Shown here: positions 9,537 to 14,895 of the stretch, piece by piece
Position numbering within the stretch: the first letter of the stretch is position 1
Layout: the number at the start of each line of letters is the position of its first letter
NCBI GenBank assembly: GCA_937124525.1
Contig: CAKZLA010000526.1
Coordinates: 1 to 14,895, forward strand
Length of the DNA: 14,895 nucleotides
Reading direction: 5' to 3'
From: an uncultured Desulfobacterium sp.
GTDB taxonomy: Bacteria; Desulfobacterota; Desulfobacteria; Desulfobacterales; Desulfobacteraceae
Made by a program: the position numbers and the translations under genes
The notes under the pieces: generated by a model
Databases searched by the model: none
Seen by the model: only the letters and a program-made list of their open reading frames with translations
What the model was told of the DNA's origin: nothing

Positions 9537-9690
9537 TATTTTTGTTGTGAGCAGGTCAGTATCTCAATACGGTCTGCCCGTGGCAGTTTATAAGAAACTC
9601 CGTCCAATGATTTGTAATAACTGTAGTTTAGATATTTGTTGTGGGCAGGCCAGATCTCAATACAGTCTGCCCGTGGCAGTTATATGAAAG
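9537..9690 (-). repeat. Two tandem units of the structured intergenic repeat, opposite orientation
   Basis: Two blocks about 94 bases apart share TTTGTTGTG(A/G)GCAGG, CAG(T)ATCTCAATAC, GTCTGCCCGTGGCAGTT and a TATA(A/T)GAAA tail, at roughly 9541-9595 and 9635-9689. Only a few bases differ over about 55. Each contains the hairpin CTGCCCGTGGCAG and the larger pairing GGGCAGG with CTGCCC. On the minus strand, bases 9585-9608 read TTGGACGGAGTTTCTTATAA, which matches TTGGACGGAGTTTCATATAA of the plus strand at 3530-3549. The two loci are therefore one family in opposite orientation. Related text lies at 14322-14343. An open frame across this stretch (9472-9687) runs through the terminator and both units and is not credible as a gene. 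Confidence 0.8.
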
Positions 9691-9836
9691 TCCCAGCAAA
9701 CCAAGATGGAATACAAGGTTTAAGAACGTAGCGTAGGGGCAGAATCTATTTTTGCCCCATGTTATGGGTAAAGCAAGAGGGATTTTCAATGTTCGTTGGC
9801 CTTTATAAAAAAATTCCATTGTGGAGCTAATGTAAT
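9691..9836 (+). other. Non-coding leader before the radical SAM gene
   Basis: After the terminator and repeats, this stretch shows one hairpin, GGGGCA (9736-9741) with TGCCCC (9753-9758) around an AT-rich loop, and no credible gene. GGAGC at 9823-9827, ten bases before the ATG at 9837, is the ribosome binding site of the next gene. No convincing promoter hexamer pair was found, although the bases just before 9815 are AT-rich (TTTATAAAAAAATT). Confidence 0.5.
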
Positions 9837-10835
9837 ATGAATAAAAAAACCGTTGCCTTTTCAAAGGATTCTTCCAACCTTTTTTTTCATCTTCTCACCA
9901 AATGTAATCTCTCCTGTAAACATTGCTATATCAATCGAAAAGAGCATGGTGAAAATACTTTGCCCATTGAGACCATCAAAAGATGGCTCAATCTCTTTTC
10001 CGAAAAATGTGAAACCATCAATGTGATTTTCCTGGGGGGGGAGCCCACCTTGCATCCGGATCTTTCCCTGGCTGTGAAGGAGGCTGGACGTCTGGGATTT
10101 AAATCCATCACCATTGATACCAACGGGTATTTGTTTCATGATATTTTACACAGGGTGACCCCGGGTGAGGTGGATTTCATCAGTTTTTCCCTGGACGGTG
10201 CCACCCCTGCTACCAACGATGCCATCCGGGGAAAAGGGTGCTACAATCAAGTGGTAAAGGGGGTAAAACAGGCCGTGGAGTCAGGGTTTTCCACCTCCAT
10301 GATCTACACGGTGAGCGGGGATAATATCCACGAACTTCACCTAATGCCAGATTTGATAAAGGGTTGGGGGCTTGAACGGTTTTTCATCCAGGTCATCGGC
10401 ATCCGTGGGGAATCTGCGGACACCAACAATGGTCTCCAGGTCTCCATGCAACAATGGCTTAATGTGGTACCAGGGGTGGCCGAAGCCATGGCACAACAGG
10501 GAATTACTGTTACCTATCCCCGGGTATTTTTAAATGACACAGAAGAGTTTCAATGTGCAGGCCTTGTGGCGGACAACTATTTTATTTTTCCCAATGGACG
10601 CATCTATCGCTGTCCTTTGTGTGAGGATTTTCCCCTGCACAGCTTTACCATTGATGATAATGCCATTGTTTCCACAGGGAAAATAAATGAGACAGATCTG
10701 TTTGCTCTTACCATCCCCGAAGGATGCGTCATGAATAAGATGATTCAGCCAGGAAATATTGCGTACAATGAAGATGGTACCCCCTGCAAACGCATTGCCT
10801 GCTGTATGCTTAAGGAAGAAATTGCCTTTCCTTGA
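9837..10835 (+). CDS. Radical SAM protein with SPASM-like C-terminal cysteines, function unknown
   Basis: A 332-residue predicted cytoplasmic Fe-S enzyme. The radical SAM cluster motif is Cys23-x3-Cys27-x2-Cys30 (CNLSCKHCY), followed by FLGGEPTLHPDL (the GGE SAM-binding motif), TIDTNGYL and FISFSLDGATPATNDAIRG, typical of the AdoMet barrel in peptide-modifying and cofactor-forming members. The last 100 residues carry seven cysteines: 240, 259, 262 (RCPLCEDFP), 297, 317, 322 and 323. That is enough for one or two auxiliary [4Fe-4S] clusters, as in SPASM or twitch domains. I find no candidate precursor peptide with a repeated Cys or Gly motif next to it, so a peptide-modifying role is only a possibility. 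Other members of this broad group act in heme d1, mycofactocin or PQQ-like pathways; nothing here selects among them. It lies alone between non-coding stretches, with a ribosome binding site at 9823. Confidence 0.88.
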   Translation: MNKKTVAFSKDSSNLFFHLLTKCNLSCKHCYINRKEHGENTLPIETIKRWLNLFSEKCETINVIFLGGEPTLHPDLSLAVKEAGRLGFKSITIDTNGYLFHDILHRVTPGEVDFISFSLDGATPATNDAIRGKGCYNQVVKGVKQAVESGFSTSMIYTVSGDNIHELHLMPDLIKGWGLERFFIQVIGIRGESADTNNGLQVSMQQWLNVVPGVAEAMAQQGITVTYPRVFLNDTEEFQCAGLVADNYFIFPNGRIYRCPLCEDFPLHSFTIDDNAIVSTGKINETDLFALTIPEGCVMNKMIQPGNIAYNEDGTPCKRIACCMLKEEIAFP

Positions 10836-10881
10836 TATTTTGCCACCTTTCATATCACCCCAAAAGAACTTTACTTTACAC

Positions 10882-11022
10882 GTTTGGGGGTTGGTCATAA
10901 GGTGGGCCACCATACGGAGACTGAAAATATGCTATAGTCAATTGTTTGTAATTACTGATTTTATTTTTGGATCAAAAAAAATCACTTCAAAGTGGCCCAT
11001 CTTATGACCAAGCCCATTCAAA
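10882..11022. repeat. Long inverted repeat around an AT-rich spacer (MITE-like or RNA hairpin)
   Basis: TTGGTCATAAGGTGGGCCAC (10891-10910) and GTGGCCCATCTTATGACCAA (10992-11011) are inverted copies matching at 19 of 20 positions; the one difference leaves a G:U pair in RNA. After a small gap the arms continue with GTTTG (10882-10886) and CAAAC (11018-11022). The 81-base spacer is AT-rich and codes for nothing. A shorter inverted repeat, CCCCAAA (10858-10864) with TTTGGGG (10883-10889), lies to the left. There is no T-run and no clear target-site duplication. It fills most of the 244 bases between the radical SAM gene and the kinase-like gene. Confidence 0.75.
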
Positions 11023-11079
11023 CAAAAGATGTGTGTTTTGTGATAAAAAGCATTTTTGAAGGGGTGGGAGAGAATCTTG

Positions 11080-11964
11080 ATGCCAATGAATAGCGATGTG
11101 CACACACCTGGAATTCTCACCGGGGAAGAGGCGATGTCATTAAACTTTATAAGTGCCTCCTCACCCTATCACCTCCGGAGATATTTCCGTCAGGGATTGC
11201 GGTCTCATATATTTGAAGTCCTGGATGCCAACGATGTTTTAAAAGAGACCCAAGGAGAGAGTCTGGGAGGAATAAAATGGTTCCCCAGAGCTGTCCCCAG
11301 ATGGATGTTACGGATATTGAGAACCCGGTTTTCCCACCTTGACCAGGTCCTTGATGAGGTAAATAAGTATACCATGATTTTAAAATTCCTGGGGCCTGAA
11401 CTCATGGCGGTTTCCCAGGAGTTCATTGTTGAATATCGTGCCCCTGCTGGCCCTGAAATACTTTTATGCGGGCTCCAGGAGTATGTTAAAGGAGAGATGC
11501 TTGATCCATGGAATTTCCAGGGAGATAGCCCCCTTGCTCCCTTTGTTCCAGTATCTTTTCCCGGGGAATCATTTAAAAAAAAATGGGTCAAAAAGATCCT
11601 TGGATCCATTGAACTTTTTGTTGAACAGACAAAAAAAATGATCCGGGATGAGGGCTACATCCCCGACCTTGCCGGTAATGGTAATTTACTTATTACGGCC
11701 CGGGGTGATTTAAAACTTGTGGATATCAACAATATTATTGAAGTTCATTATAATGAGATAATTTTCCTTGATGATAGAAAATATCCAGCCTGTGATAAAT
11801 CCGTGGAGGTTCTTGCCCTTCTGGAGCAAAAGGTGTTGAAAAATGAAAATTTTATGGATGAGAAATTGTACCGCCACTTTTTCACCCCGGAGAGGAGGAA
11901 GCGGGTAAGGCAGCTTGAAGAAAAATTTTACAAATTGACTTTCCGGGAGAAACAGTTTATTTAG
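11080..11964 (+). CDS. Protein-kinase-like (PKL fold) protein with atypical catalytic loop, function unknown
   Basis: A 294-residue soluble protein that I can place only by fold. The order of motifs fits the protein-kinase-like superfamily: SHIFEVLDANDVLKET with the candidate beta-3 lysine Lys55, a possible alpha-C segment around DEVNKYTMILKFL, a hinge-like CGLQEYVKGEMLD, a catalytic-loop-like segment YIPDLAGNGNLLI with Asp196, Asn200 and Asn202, and LKLVDINNI with Asp215 in the place of the metal-binding Asp. The 19-residue spacing of the two aspartates is normal for kinases, but the usual His before the catalytic Asp is Ile-Pro here, and Asn lies at +4 and +6 instead of +5. It may be an aminoglycoside-phosphotransferase or lipid A/Kdo-kinase relative, or a pseudokinase. 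The ATG at 11080 has GGGAG at 11066-11070; an upstream in-frame TTG at 11056 is less likely. No membrane segment is seen. Confidence 0.8.
   Translation: MPMNSDVHTPGILTGEEAMSLNFISASSPYHLRRYFRQGLRSHIFEVLDANDVLKETQGESLGGIKWFPRAVPRWMLRILRTRFSHLDQVLDEVNKYTMILKFLGPELMAVSQEFIVEYRAPAGPEILLCGLQEYVKGEMLDPWNFQGDSPLAPFVPVSFPGESFKKKWVKKILGSIELFVEQTKKMIRDEGYIPDLAGNGNLLITARGDLKLVDINNIIEVHYNEIIFLDDRKYPACDKSVEVLALLEQKVLKNENFMDEKLYRHFFTPERRKRVRQLEEKFYKLTFREKQFI
11935..11963 (+). promoter_or_regulatory. Possible promoter of the cobalamin riboswitch operon
   Basis: TTGACT (11935-11940), a good -35 box, is followed after 17 bases by TATTTA (11958-11963), a weak -10. It would start transcription near 11970, just before the aptamer at 11979. 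It lies within the last codons of the kinase-like gene. Other -10-like words nearby (GATAAT at 11969, TATAGT at 11975) lack a matching -35. Confidence 0.35.
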
Positions 11965-11978
11965 TCTGGATAATTATA

Positions 11979-12182
11979 GTTTCAGATGTCATGATGGATC
12001 GATGGAATATCTGCCGATTCCTGCATGAGTAGGGAATCCTGTGAAAGTCAGGAGCGGACCCGCCGCTGTAACTGGTGAATTTTTTGTTTAAGGCTTTTGT
12101 CTAAAAATAACCGATGTTGTTTTAAGGGCGGGTAAGCACGGACATTAAAATTACACCGGAAGTCAGAAAACCTCCCTGAAAC
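11979..12182 (+). promoter_or_regulatory. Cobalamin (B12) riboswitch aptamer
   Basis: The conserved core is clear: AGGGAATCCTGTGAAAGTCA and GGAGCGGACCCGCCGCTGTAA at about 12032-12075, and the B12 box AAGTCAGAAAACCTCCCT at 12160-12177. GTTTCAG (11979-11985) pairs perfectly with CTGAAAC (12176-12182) as the closing P1 stem. CTGGTG just after CTGTAA can pair with CACCGG just before the B12 box. The length of 204 bases fits the class. Downstream, AGTGACC (12184-12190) pairs with GGTCACT (12216-12222), probably part of the expression platform, ahead of an intrinsic terminator. By family knowledge, binding of adenosylcobalamin or a related cobalamin should favour termination and shut down the uptake genes that follow. 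The exact antiterminator pairing I could not settle by eye. Confidence 0.95.
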
Positions 12183-12251
12183 AAGTGACCTGGGAATGTG
12201 CACGCGGTTGGACAGGGTCACTGCACCAAATTGAGGATACAATACGGCATC

Positions 12252-12288
12252 CCCATATCGATGTGAATATCGATATGGGTTTTTTTTT
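12252..12288 (+). terminator. Riboswitch-controlled intrinsic terminator
   Basis: CCCATATCGAT (12252-12262) pairs perfectly over 11 bp with ATCGATATGGG (12269-12279), loop GTGAAT, followed by nine T. It lies between the B12 aptamer and the permease gene, 30 bases before the GTG start, which marks this riboswitch as acting on transcription rather than translation. Confidence 0.94.
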
Positions 12289-12317
12289 GCCTATTGCTTA
12301 GAGGGAGCTTTTTTGTT

Positions 12318-13367
12318 GTGAACTGGATTCAGCCGTGCCTGACTGCAAGGAGAACAGAGATACTTGTCAGTCTCTTTTCCGTGTTTCTTTTCGGCCTTGT
12401 GGTGCTGTCCGCCTCCCTTGGCTACATGGAAATTGAATTTTTCGATGTATTAAAAATTATCATGGCCCAATTACCTGGCCAGGAATACCTGGCAGGCTCC
12501 ATTTCCGAGGCTTCCCGGGTCATTGTGATGGATGTTCGCCTTCCACGGATATTGACCTGTGCCGCCGTGGGGGGGGGGCTTGCCCTGTCCGGGGTTATTT
12601 TCCAGGGAATTTTGTTAAACCCCCTGGCAGATCCTTATACACTGGGGGTGTCTGCCGGAGCTGCCTTTGGTGCCTGTTTTGCTATTTTGCTGAATCTGGG
12701 GGCAGCCTTTGTCTCTGTTCCTCTGTTTGCCTTTGCCGGGGCCTGTTTGACCCTCTTTTTTGTGATTTTCCTTTCCTACACCGGCAAAAATTCGGCTTCC
12801 GTTCTCTCTTCCAACAGCCTTATCCTTTCCGGTATTATTGTGGCAGCCATTTTATCTGCGGGCATCAGCTTTTTAAAGTACACGGCGGATGAACAGGTTT
12901 CCATTATTATTTTTTGGCTTATGGGTAGTTTTGCGTCCAAGACTTGGCTGGATGTGGGGGTGACGCTGCTGTGCCTCGTCCTGGGGCTGGTGGTCTCCAT
13001 GGTGTTTGCCAGGGATTTAAATCTCATCTCATTGGGAGAGAGGTCCGCCGCAAGTCTTGGGGTGGATGCCCGCAAGGTGACGCTGGTACTTCTGGTGACA
13101 GGCTCCATGCTGGCGGCTGTGTCTGTGTCTGTGTCTGGAATTATCGGGTTTGTGGGGCTTCTGGTACCTCATATGGTACGACTTTTCACCGGGCCGGACA
13201 ATCGGCGTTTGATTCCCGTTTCCCTGTTAGCCGGGGCTTTGTTGCTGCTGGGGGCAGACACCATCACCCGGGCTATTTTACCCCATGAGATTCCCATTGG
13301 TATCTTAACGGCCCTTATCGGCGGGCCGGTGTTCTGCTGGATATTCAAGCGAGGGGCCATTCGGTAG
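12318..13367 (+). CDS. btuC: Corrinoid ABC transporter permease (BtuC/FecCD family)
   Basis: The inner-membrane channel subunit of a type II ABC importer, 349 residues, mostly hydrophobic with about ten membrane segments. Family motifs are RLPRILTCAAVGGGLALSG, QGILLNPLADPYTLGVSAGA near the first third, and SGIIGFVGLLVPHMVRLFTG, which contains the loop that contacts the ATPase. The final helix region reads ITRAILPHEIPIGILTALIGGP. FecCD-type permeases carry cobalamin, ferric siderophores or heme; the B12 riboswitch in front makes a corrinoid the likely substrate. I choose the GTG at 12318 (GAGGGAG at 12301-12307) over the in-frame TTG at 12294, which lies nearly on the terminator. The ATPase gene begins on the base after its stop. 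A run of ten G at 12569-12578 encodes part of AVGGGLA and is a possible slippage site. Confidence 0.93.
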   Translation: MNWIQPCLTARRTEILVSLFSVFLFGLVVLSASLGYMEIEFFDVLKIIMAQLPGQEYLAGSISEASRVIVMDVRLPRILTCAAVGGGLALSGVIFQGILLNPLADPYTLGVSAGAAFGACFAILLNLGAAFVSVPLFAFAGACLTLFFVIFLSYTGKNSASVLSSNSLILSGIIVAAILSAGISFLKYTADEQVSIIIFWLMGSFASKTWLDVGVTLLCLVLGLVVSMVFARDLNLISLGERSAASLGVDARKVTLVLLVTGSMLAAVSVSVSGIIGFVGLLVPHMVRLFTGPDNRRLIPVSLLAGALLLLGADTITRAILPHEIPIGILTALIGGPVFCWIFKRGAIR

Positions 13368-14177
13368 ATGACAATGGAAAAAGAAATTACATCCACCACC
13401 CCGGAAATCTTTCTTGATAATGTCTCCTTTTCCTATGATCAGGAAATGGTGCTCAAGGAGATATCACTTGCCTTTGAGCCGGGTCAATTTTATTCCATCC
13501 TGGGTCCCAACGGGTGTGGAAAAACCACGCTTTTAGATCTTCTCATCGGCCATATGAAGTCAGACAGTGGCGGTGTTTTTTTAAGGGGAAAGCCGCTTGC
13601 TGCATGGTCCAGAAAAGAGATTGCCCGCACCATTTCTCTGGTATCTCAAAATTATAATATTAACTTTCCCTTCACCGTGGAAGAGGTGGTTATGATGGGC
13701 AGGCATCCCTGGATTTCACGGTTTTCACAGCCCGATGAAGGGGATATGGAAAGGGTTAGGTCCGTAATGGCGCGTACGGGCACTGATGTCTTCCGTGACA
13801 GGAAAATTACGGCCCTGAGCGGTGGAGAGCGCCAACGATGTGTTTTTGCCAGGGCACTTTGCCAGGATACCCCCATTCTTTTCCTGGACGAAGCATTTTC
13901 CAACATGGATATCAGCCACTCCCTGCGTCTTTTAAATCTTGTAAAAGAAGAGGTGAGAAAGCATAACCGGACGGTGATTTCCGTATTCCACGACATTAAT
14001 CTTGCCTCCATCTGGTCTGATCAGTTGATTTTCATGAAGCAGGGCAGGGTGGCGGCATCCGGACCCACGGCCAAGGTGATGGATGCGGCCATCATAGAAG
14101 AGGTCTTCCAGGTGAAAAGCCACGTGGCATACAATGAATACTCCCAGGCCAGACAGGCCTGTTTTAAGGCGGATTGA
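13368..14177 (+). CDS. btuD: Corrinoid ABC transporter ATP-binding protein (BtuD/FecE family)
   Basis: The cytoplasmic ATPase that drives the permease, 269 residues. It shows a complete nucleotide-binding domain in order: Walker A GPNGCGKTT, Q-loop SLVSQNYNINFPFTVEEVVMM, the GRHPW motif typical of siderophore/B12 importer ATPases, signature LSGGERQR, Walker B PILFLDEAFSNMD, and the switch histidine in VISVFHDIN. All catalytic residues are present. Its ATG is next to the stop of the permease gene (TAGATG), with GAGGGG at 13351-13356 as ribosome binding site; a second in-frame ATG at 13374 is less well placed. The stop is one base before an ATG (14179) that opens a frame running into the binding-protein gene. 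BtuD is assigned from the riboswitch context; FecE/FhuC-type transport of iron chelates is the alternative. Confidence 0.93.
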   Translation: MTMEKEITSTTPEIFLDNVSFSYDQEMVLKEISLAFEPGQFYSILGPNGCGKTTLLDLLIGHMKSDSGGVFLRGKPLAAWSRKEIARTISLVSQNYNINFPFTVEEVVMMGRHPWISRFSQPDEGDMERVRSVMARTGTDVFRDRKITALSGGERQRCVFARALCQDTPILFLDEAFSNMDISHSLRLLNLVKEEVRKHNRTVISVFHDINLASIWSDQLIFMKQGRVAASGPTAKVMDAAIIEEVFQVKSHVAYNEYSQARQACFKAD

Positions 14178-14178
14178 T

Positions 14179-14344
14179 ATGGGCATTTTATTAGAAAATA
14201 AAGCATTCGAGTACCCACAGCATAGTCCCCGGCGGGCAATGGGACTGGCCCATTGGGAGCCAAAGGCGATGAGCCCATTTGCCCTGCCGGGCGTTAAGAA
14301 GTACAGACTGTTTGAGGACGGTGCCCGTGGCAGTTATATGAAAA
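14179..14344 (+). repeat. Hairpin element with a repeat-family tail, open in frame with the next gene
   Basis: CCCGGCGGGCAATGGG (14228-14243) and CCCATTTGCCCTGCCGGG (14274-14291) form a strong inverted repeat with two one- or two-base bulges. The insert between them holds a smaller stem, TGGC/GCCA. The right end, TGCCCGTGGCAGTTATATGA at 14322, continues to 14343 as a 22-base exact match to 9668-9689 in the intergenic repeats. From the ATG at 14179, preceded by AGGCGG at 14167-14172, the whole stretch is open for 53 codons (peptide end GVKKYRLFEDGARGSY) and runs straight into the signal peptide at 14338. It may be translated as a leader or be an insertion between the ATPase gene and the binding-protein gene. 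The peptide is hydrophilic and resembles no substrate-binding-protein region. Confidence 0.65.
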
Positions 14345-14895
14345 AGCAGGTGCTGGGTTTTGCCTCCATTTTTTTTTTGATTCTCCTCTGTTGTCAATTT
14401 GTCCATGTGGATTTTGCCAGGGCTGCTGAAATCCTGGATGCCGGAGGGAAAAAAGTGCTATTTGACCATCCGTTTCAGCGGATCATCTCCCTGTATGGTG
14501 CCCACACAGAAAATCTTTTTTATCTGGGGCTTGACCAGGAGATCATTGGGGTTTCTAAAAATGAATCATACCCCGGGGCAGCAAAGAAAAAAGAGTGGTT
14601 TTCATACCATGATGATCCAGAGAAGTTCCTGGTGGCCAATCCGGATCTTGTTTTGGTACGCCCCATGGTTGAGCGGGGATATCCCGGCTTGATTAATCGG
14701 CTACGAAGATCGGGTATTACTGTGGTTTCCCTGCAACCATCCACGGTGGATGGGCTTTATCAATATTGGATGGCCCTGGGAACCCTGACGGGTAAAGAGG
14801 GCAGGGCGGAAAAAATGATCAGGGAATTTAAGACCCGGGTGGCCCACTTTTCACAATTAACCCAGGATGTGGAAAAAAAGAAACATGTCTACTTT
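14338..14895 (+). CDS. btuF: Periplasmic corrinoid-binding protein (BtuF type), 3' end missing
   Basis: The substrate-binding partner of the ABC importer; 186 residues are visible before the window ends. From the ATG at 14338 the protein begins with a Sec signal peptide: basic MKKQ, hydrophobic VLGFASIFFLILLCC, and a likely cleavage after FARA (a lipobox at LLCC is poor). The mature part fits the BtuF/FepB/FhuD fold: KVLFDHPFQRIISLYGAHTENLFYLGL, then IIGVSKNESYP, the loop YHDDPEKFLVANPDLVLVRP and the start of the linking helix (LTGKEGRAEKMIREF). The frame is open back to an ATG at 14179 that has the better ribosome binding site (AGGCGG), so an automatic call may start there. That would put 53 hydrophilic residues before the signal peptide, so I prefer 14338, although no ribosome binding site precedes it closely. 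A T10 run (14369-14378) lies in the signal peptide. Confidence 0.88.
   Translation, partial: MKKQVLGFASIFFLILLCCQFVHVDFARAAEILDAGGKKVLFDHPFQRIISLYGAHTENLFYLGLDQEIIGVSKNESYPGAAKKKEWFSYHDDPEKFLVANPDLVLVRPMVERGYPGLINRLRRSGITVVSLQPSTVDGLYQYWMALGTLTGKEGRAEKMIREFKTRVAHFSQLTQDVEKKKHVYF

Noticed and set aside
9472..9687. 71-codon open frame with two QY(G/S)LPVAV copies
   Set aside because: It spans the purF terminator and both units of the structured repeat. The repeated peptide is only the translated repeat, and there is no ribosome binding site.
10841..10860. GCCACCTTTCATATCACC as another copy of the repeat family
   Set aside because: It shares the words GCCAC and TTTCATAT with the family but in the wrong order and spacing, too short to separate from chance.
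10759..11007. 82-codon open frame between the radical SAM and kinase-like genes
   Set aside because: It starts inside the radical SAM gene in another frame and ends in the inverted repeat arm; no ribosome binding site or motif.
11056..11079. TTG at 11056 as start of the kinase-like gene
   Set aside because: The ATG at 11080 has GGGAG at proper spacing, while the TTG has no ribosome binding site and the extra eight residues match no motif.
12048..12242. 64-codon minus-strand open frame
   Set aside because: It lies wholly antisense to the cobalamin riboswitch and reflects its conserved bases.
14399..14692. 97-codon open frame on the plus strand near the right end
   Set aside because: It is an alternative frame inside the binding-protein gene, whose own frame carries a signal peptide and family motifs.

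Overview
The window looks like a chromosomal segment from an anaerobic, mid-GC, complete-oxidising sulfate reducer of the Desulfobacteraceae (Desulfobacterium/Desulfobacula type). This is inferred from protein character (archaeal-type split glutamate synthase, Fe-S-dependent PurF, radical SAM protein, corrinoid uptake under a B12 riboswitch) and from the abundance of small hairpin repeats between genes. It was not checked against any database. Every supported gene lies on the + strand.

Region 1 (2-3453) holds the end of a GltB-type FMN/3Fe-4S synthase subunit, cut by the window start, and a fusion protein joining the GXGXG domain of glutamate synthase to a GltD-like NAD(P)H/FAD/Fe-S module and a C-terminal 2[4Fe-4S] domain. 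Region 2 (3663-9447) is a tight carA-carB-purF operon (2-bp gap, then a 4-bp ATGA overlap), ending in a strong intrinsic terminator at 9481-9520. The glutamate synthase, CarA and PurF all use the amide of glutamine, so this half links nitrogen assimilation with pyrimidine, arginine and purine synthesis.

Region 3 (9448-11964) is accessory: an orphan radical SAM/SPASM-like protein, a 20-bp inverted repeat around an AT-rich spacer, and a protein-kinase-like protein with an unusual catalytic loop. Region 4 (11979-14895) is a cobalamin riboswitch with an intrinsic terminator, followed by a corrinoid ABC importer: permease (BtuC type), ATPase (BtuD type) and periplasmic binding protein (BtuF type, cut by the window end).

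The least ordinary signal is a family of small structured repeats. Two tandem units lie at 3489-3641, between the glt genes and carA. Two units in the opposite orientation lie at 9537-9690, after purF. A piece of the family lies at 14322-14343, exactly over the start codon of the BtuF-type gene, in a 53-codon segment that is open in frame with it. In the two tandem units at 3489-3641 the stem arms differ in sequence but stay complementary, which suggests that structure is conserved. Two genes of the uptake operon also carry 10-base homopolymers. I see no CRISPR array, tRNA, rRNA, transposase or defence system.
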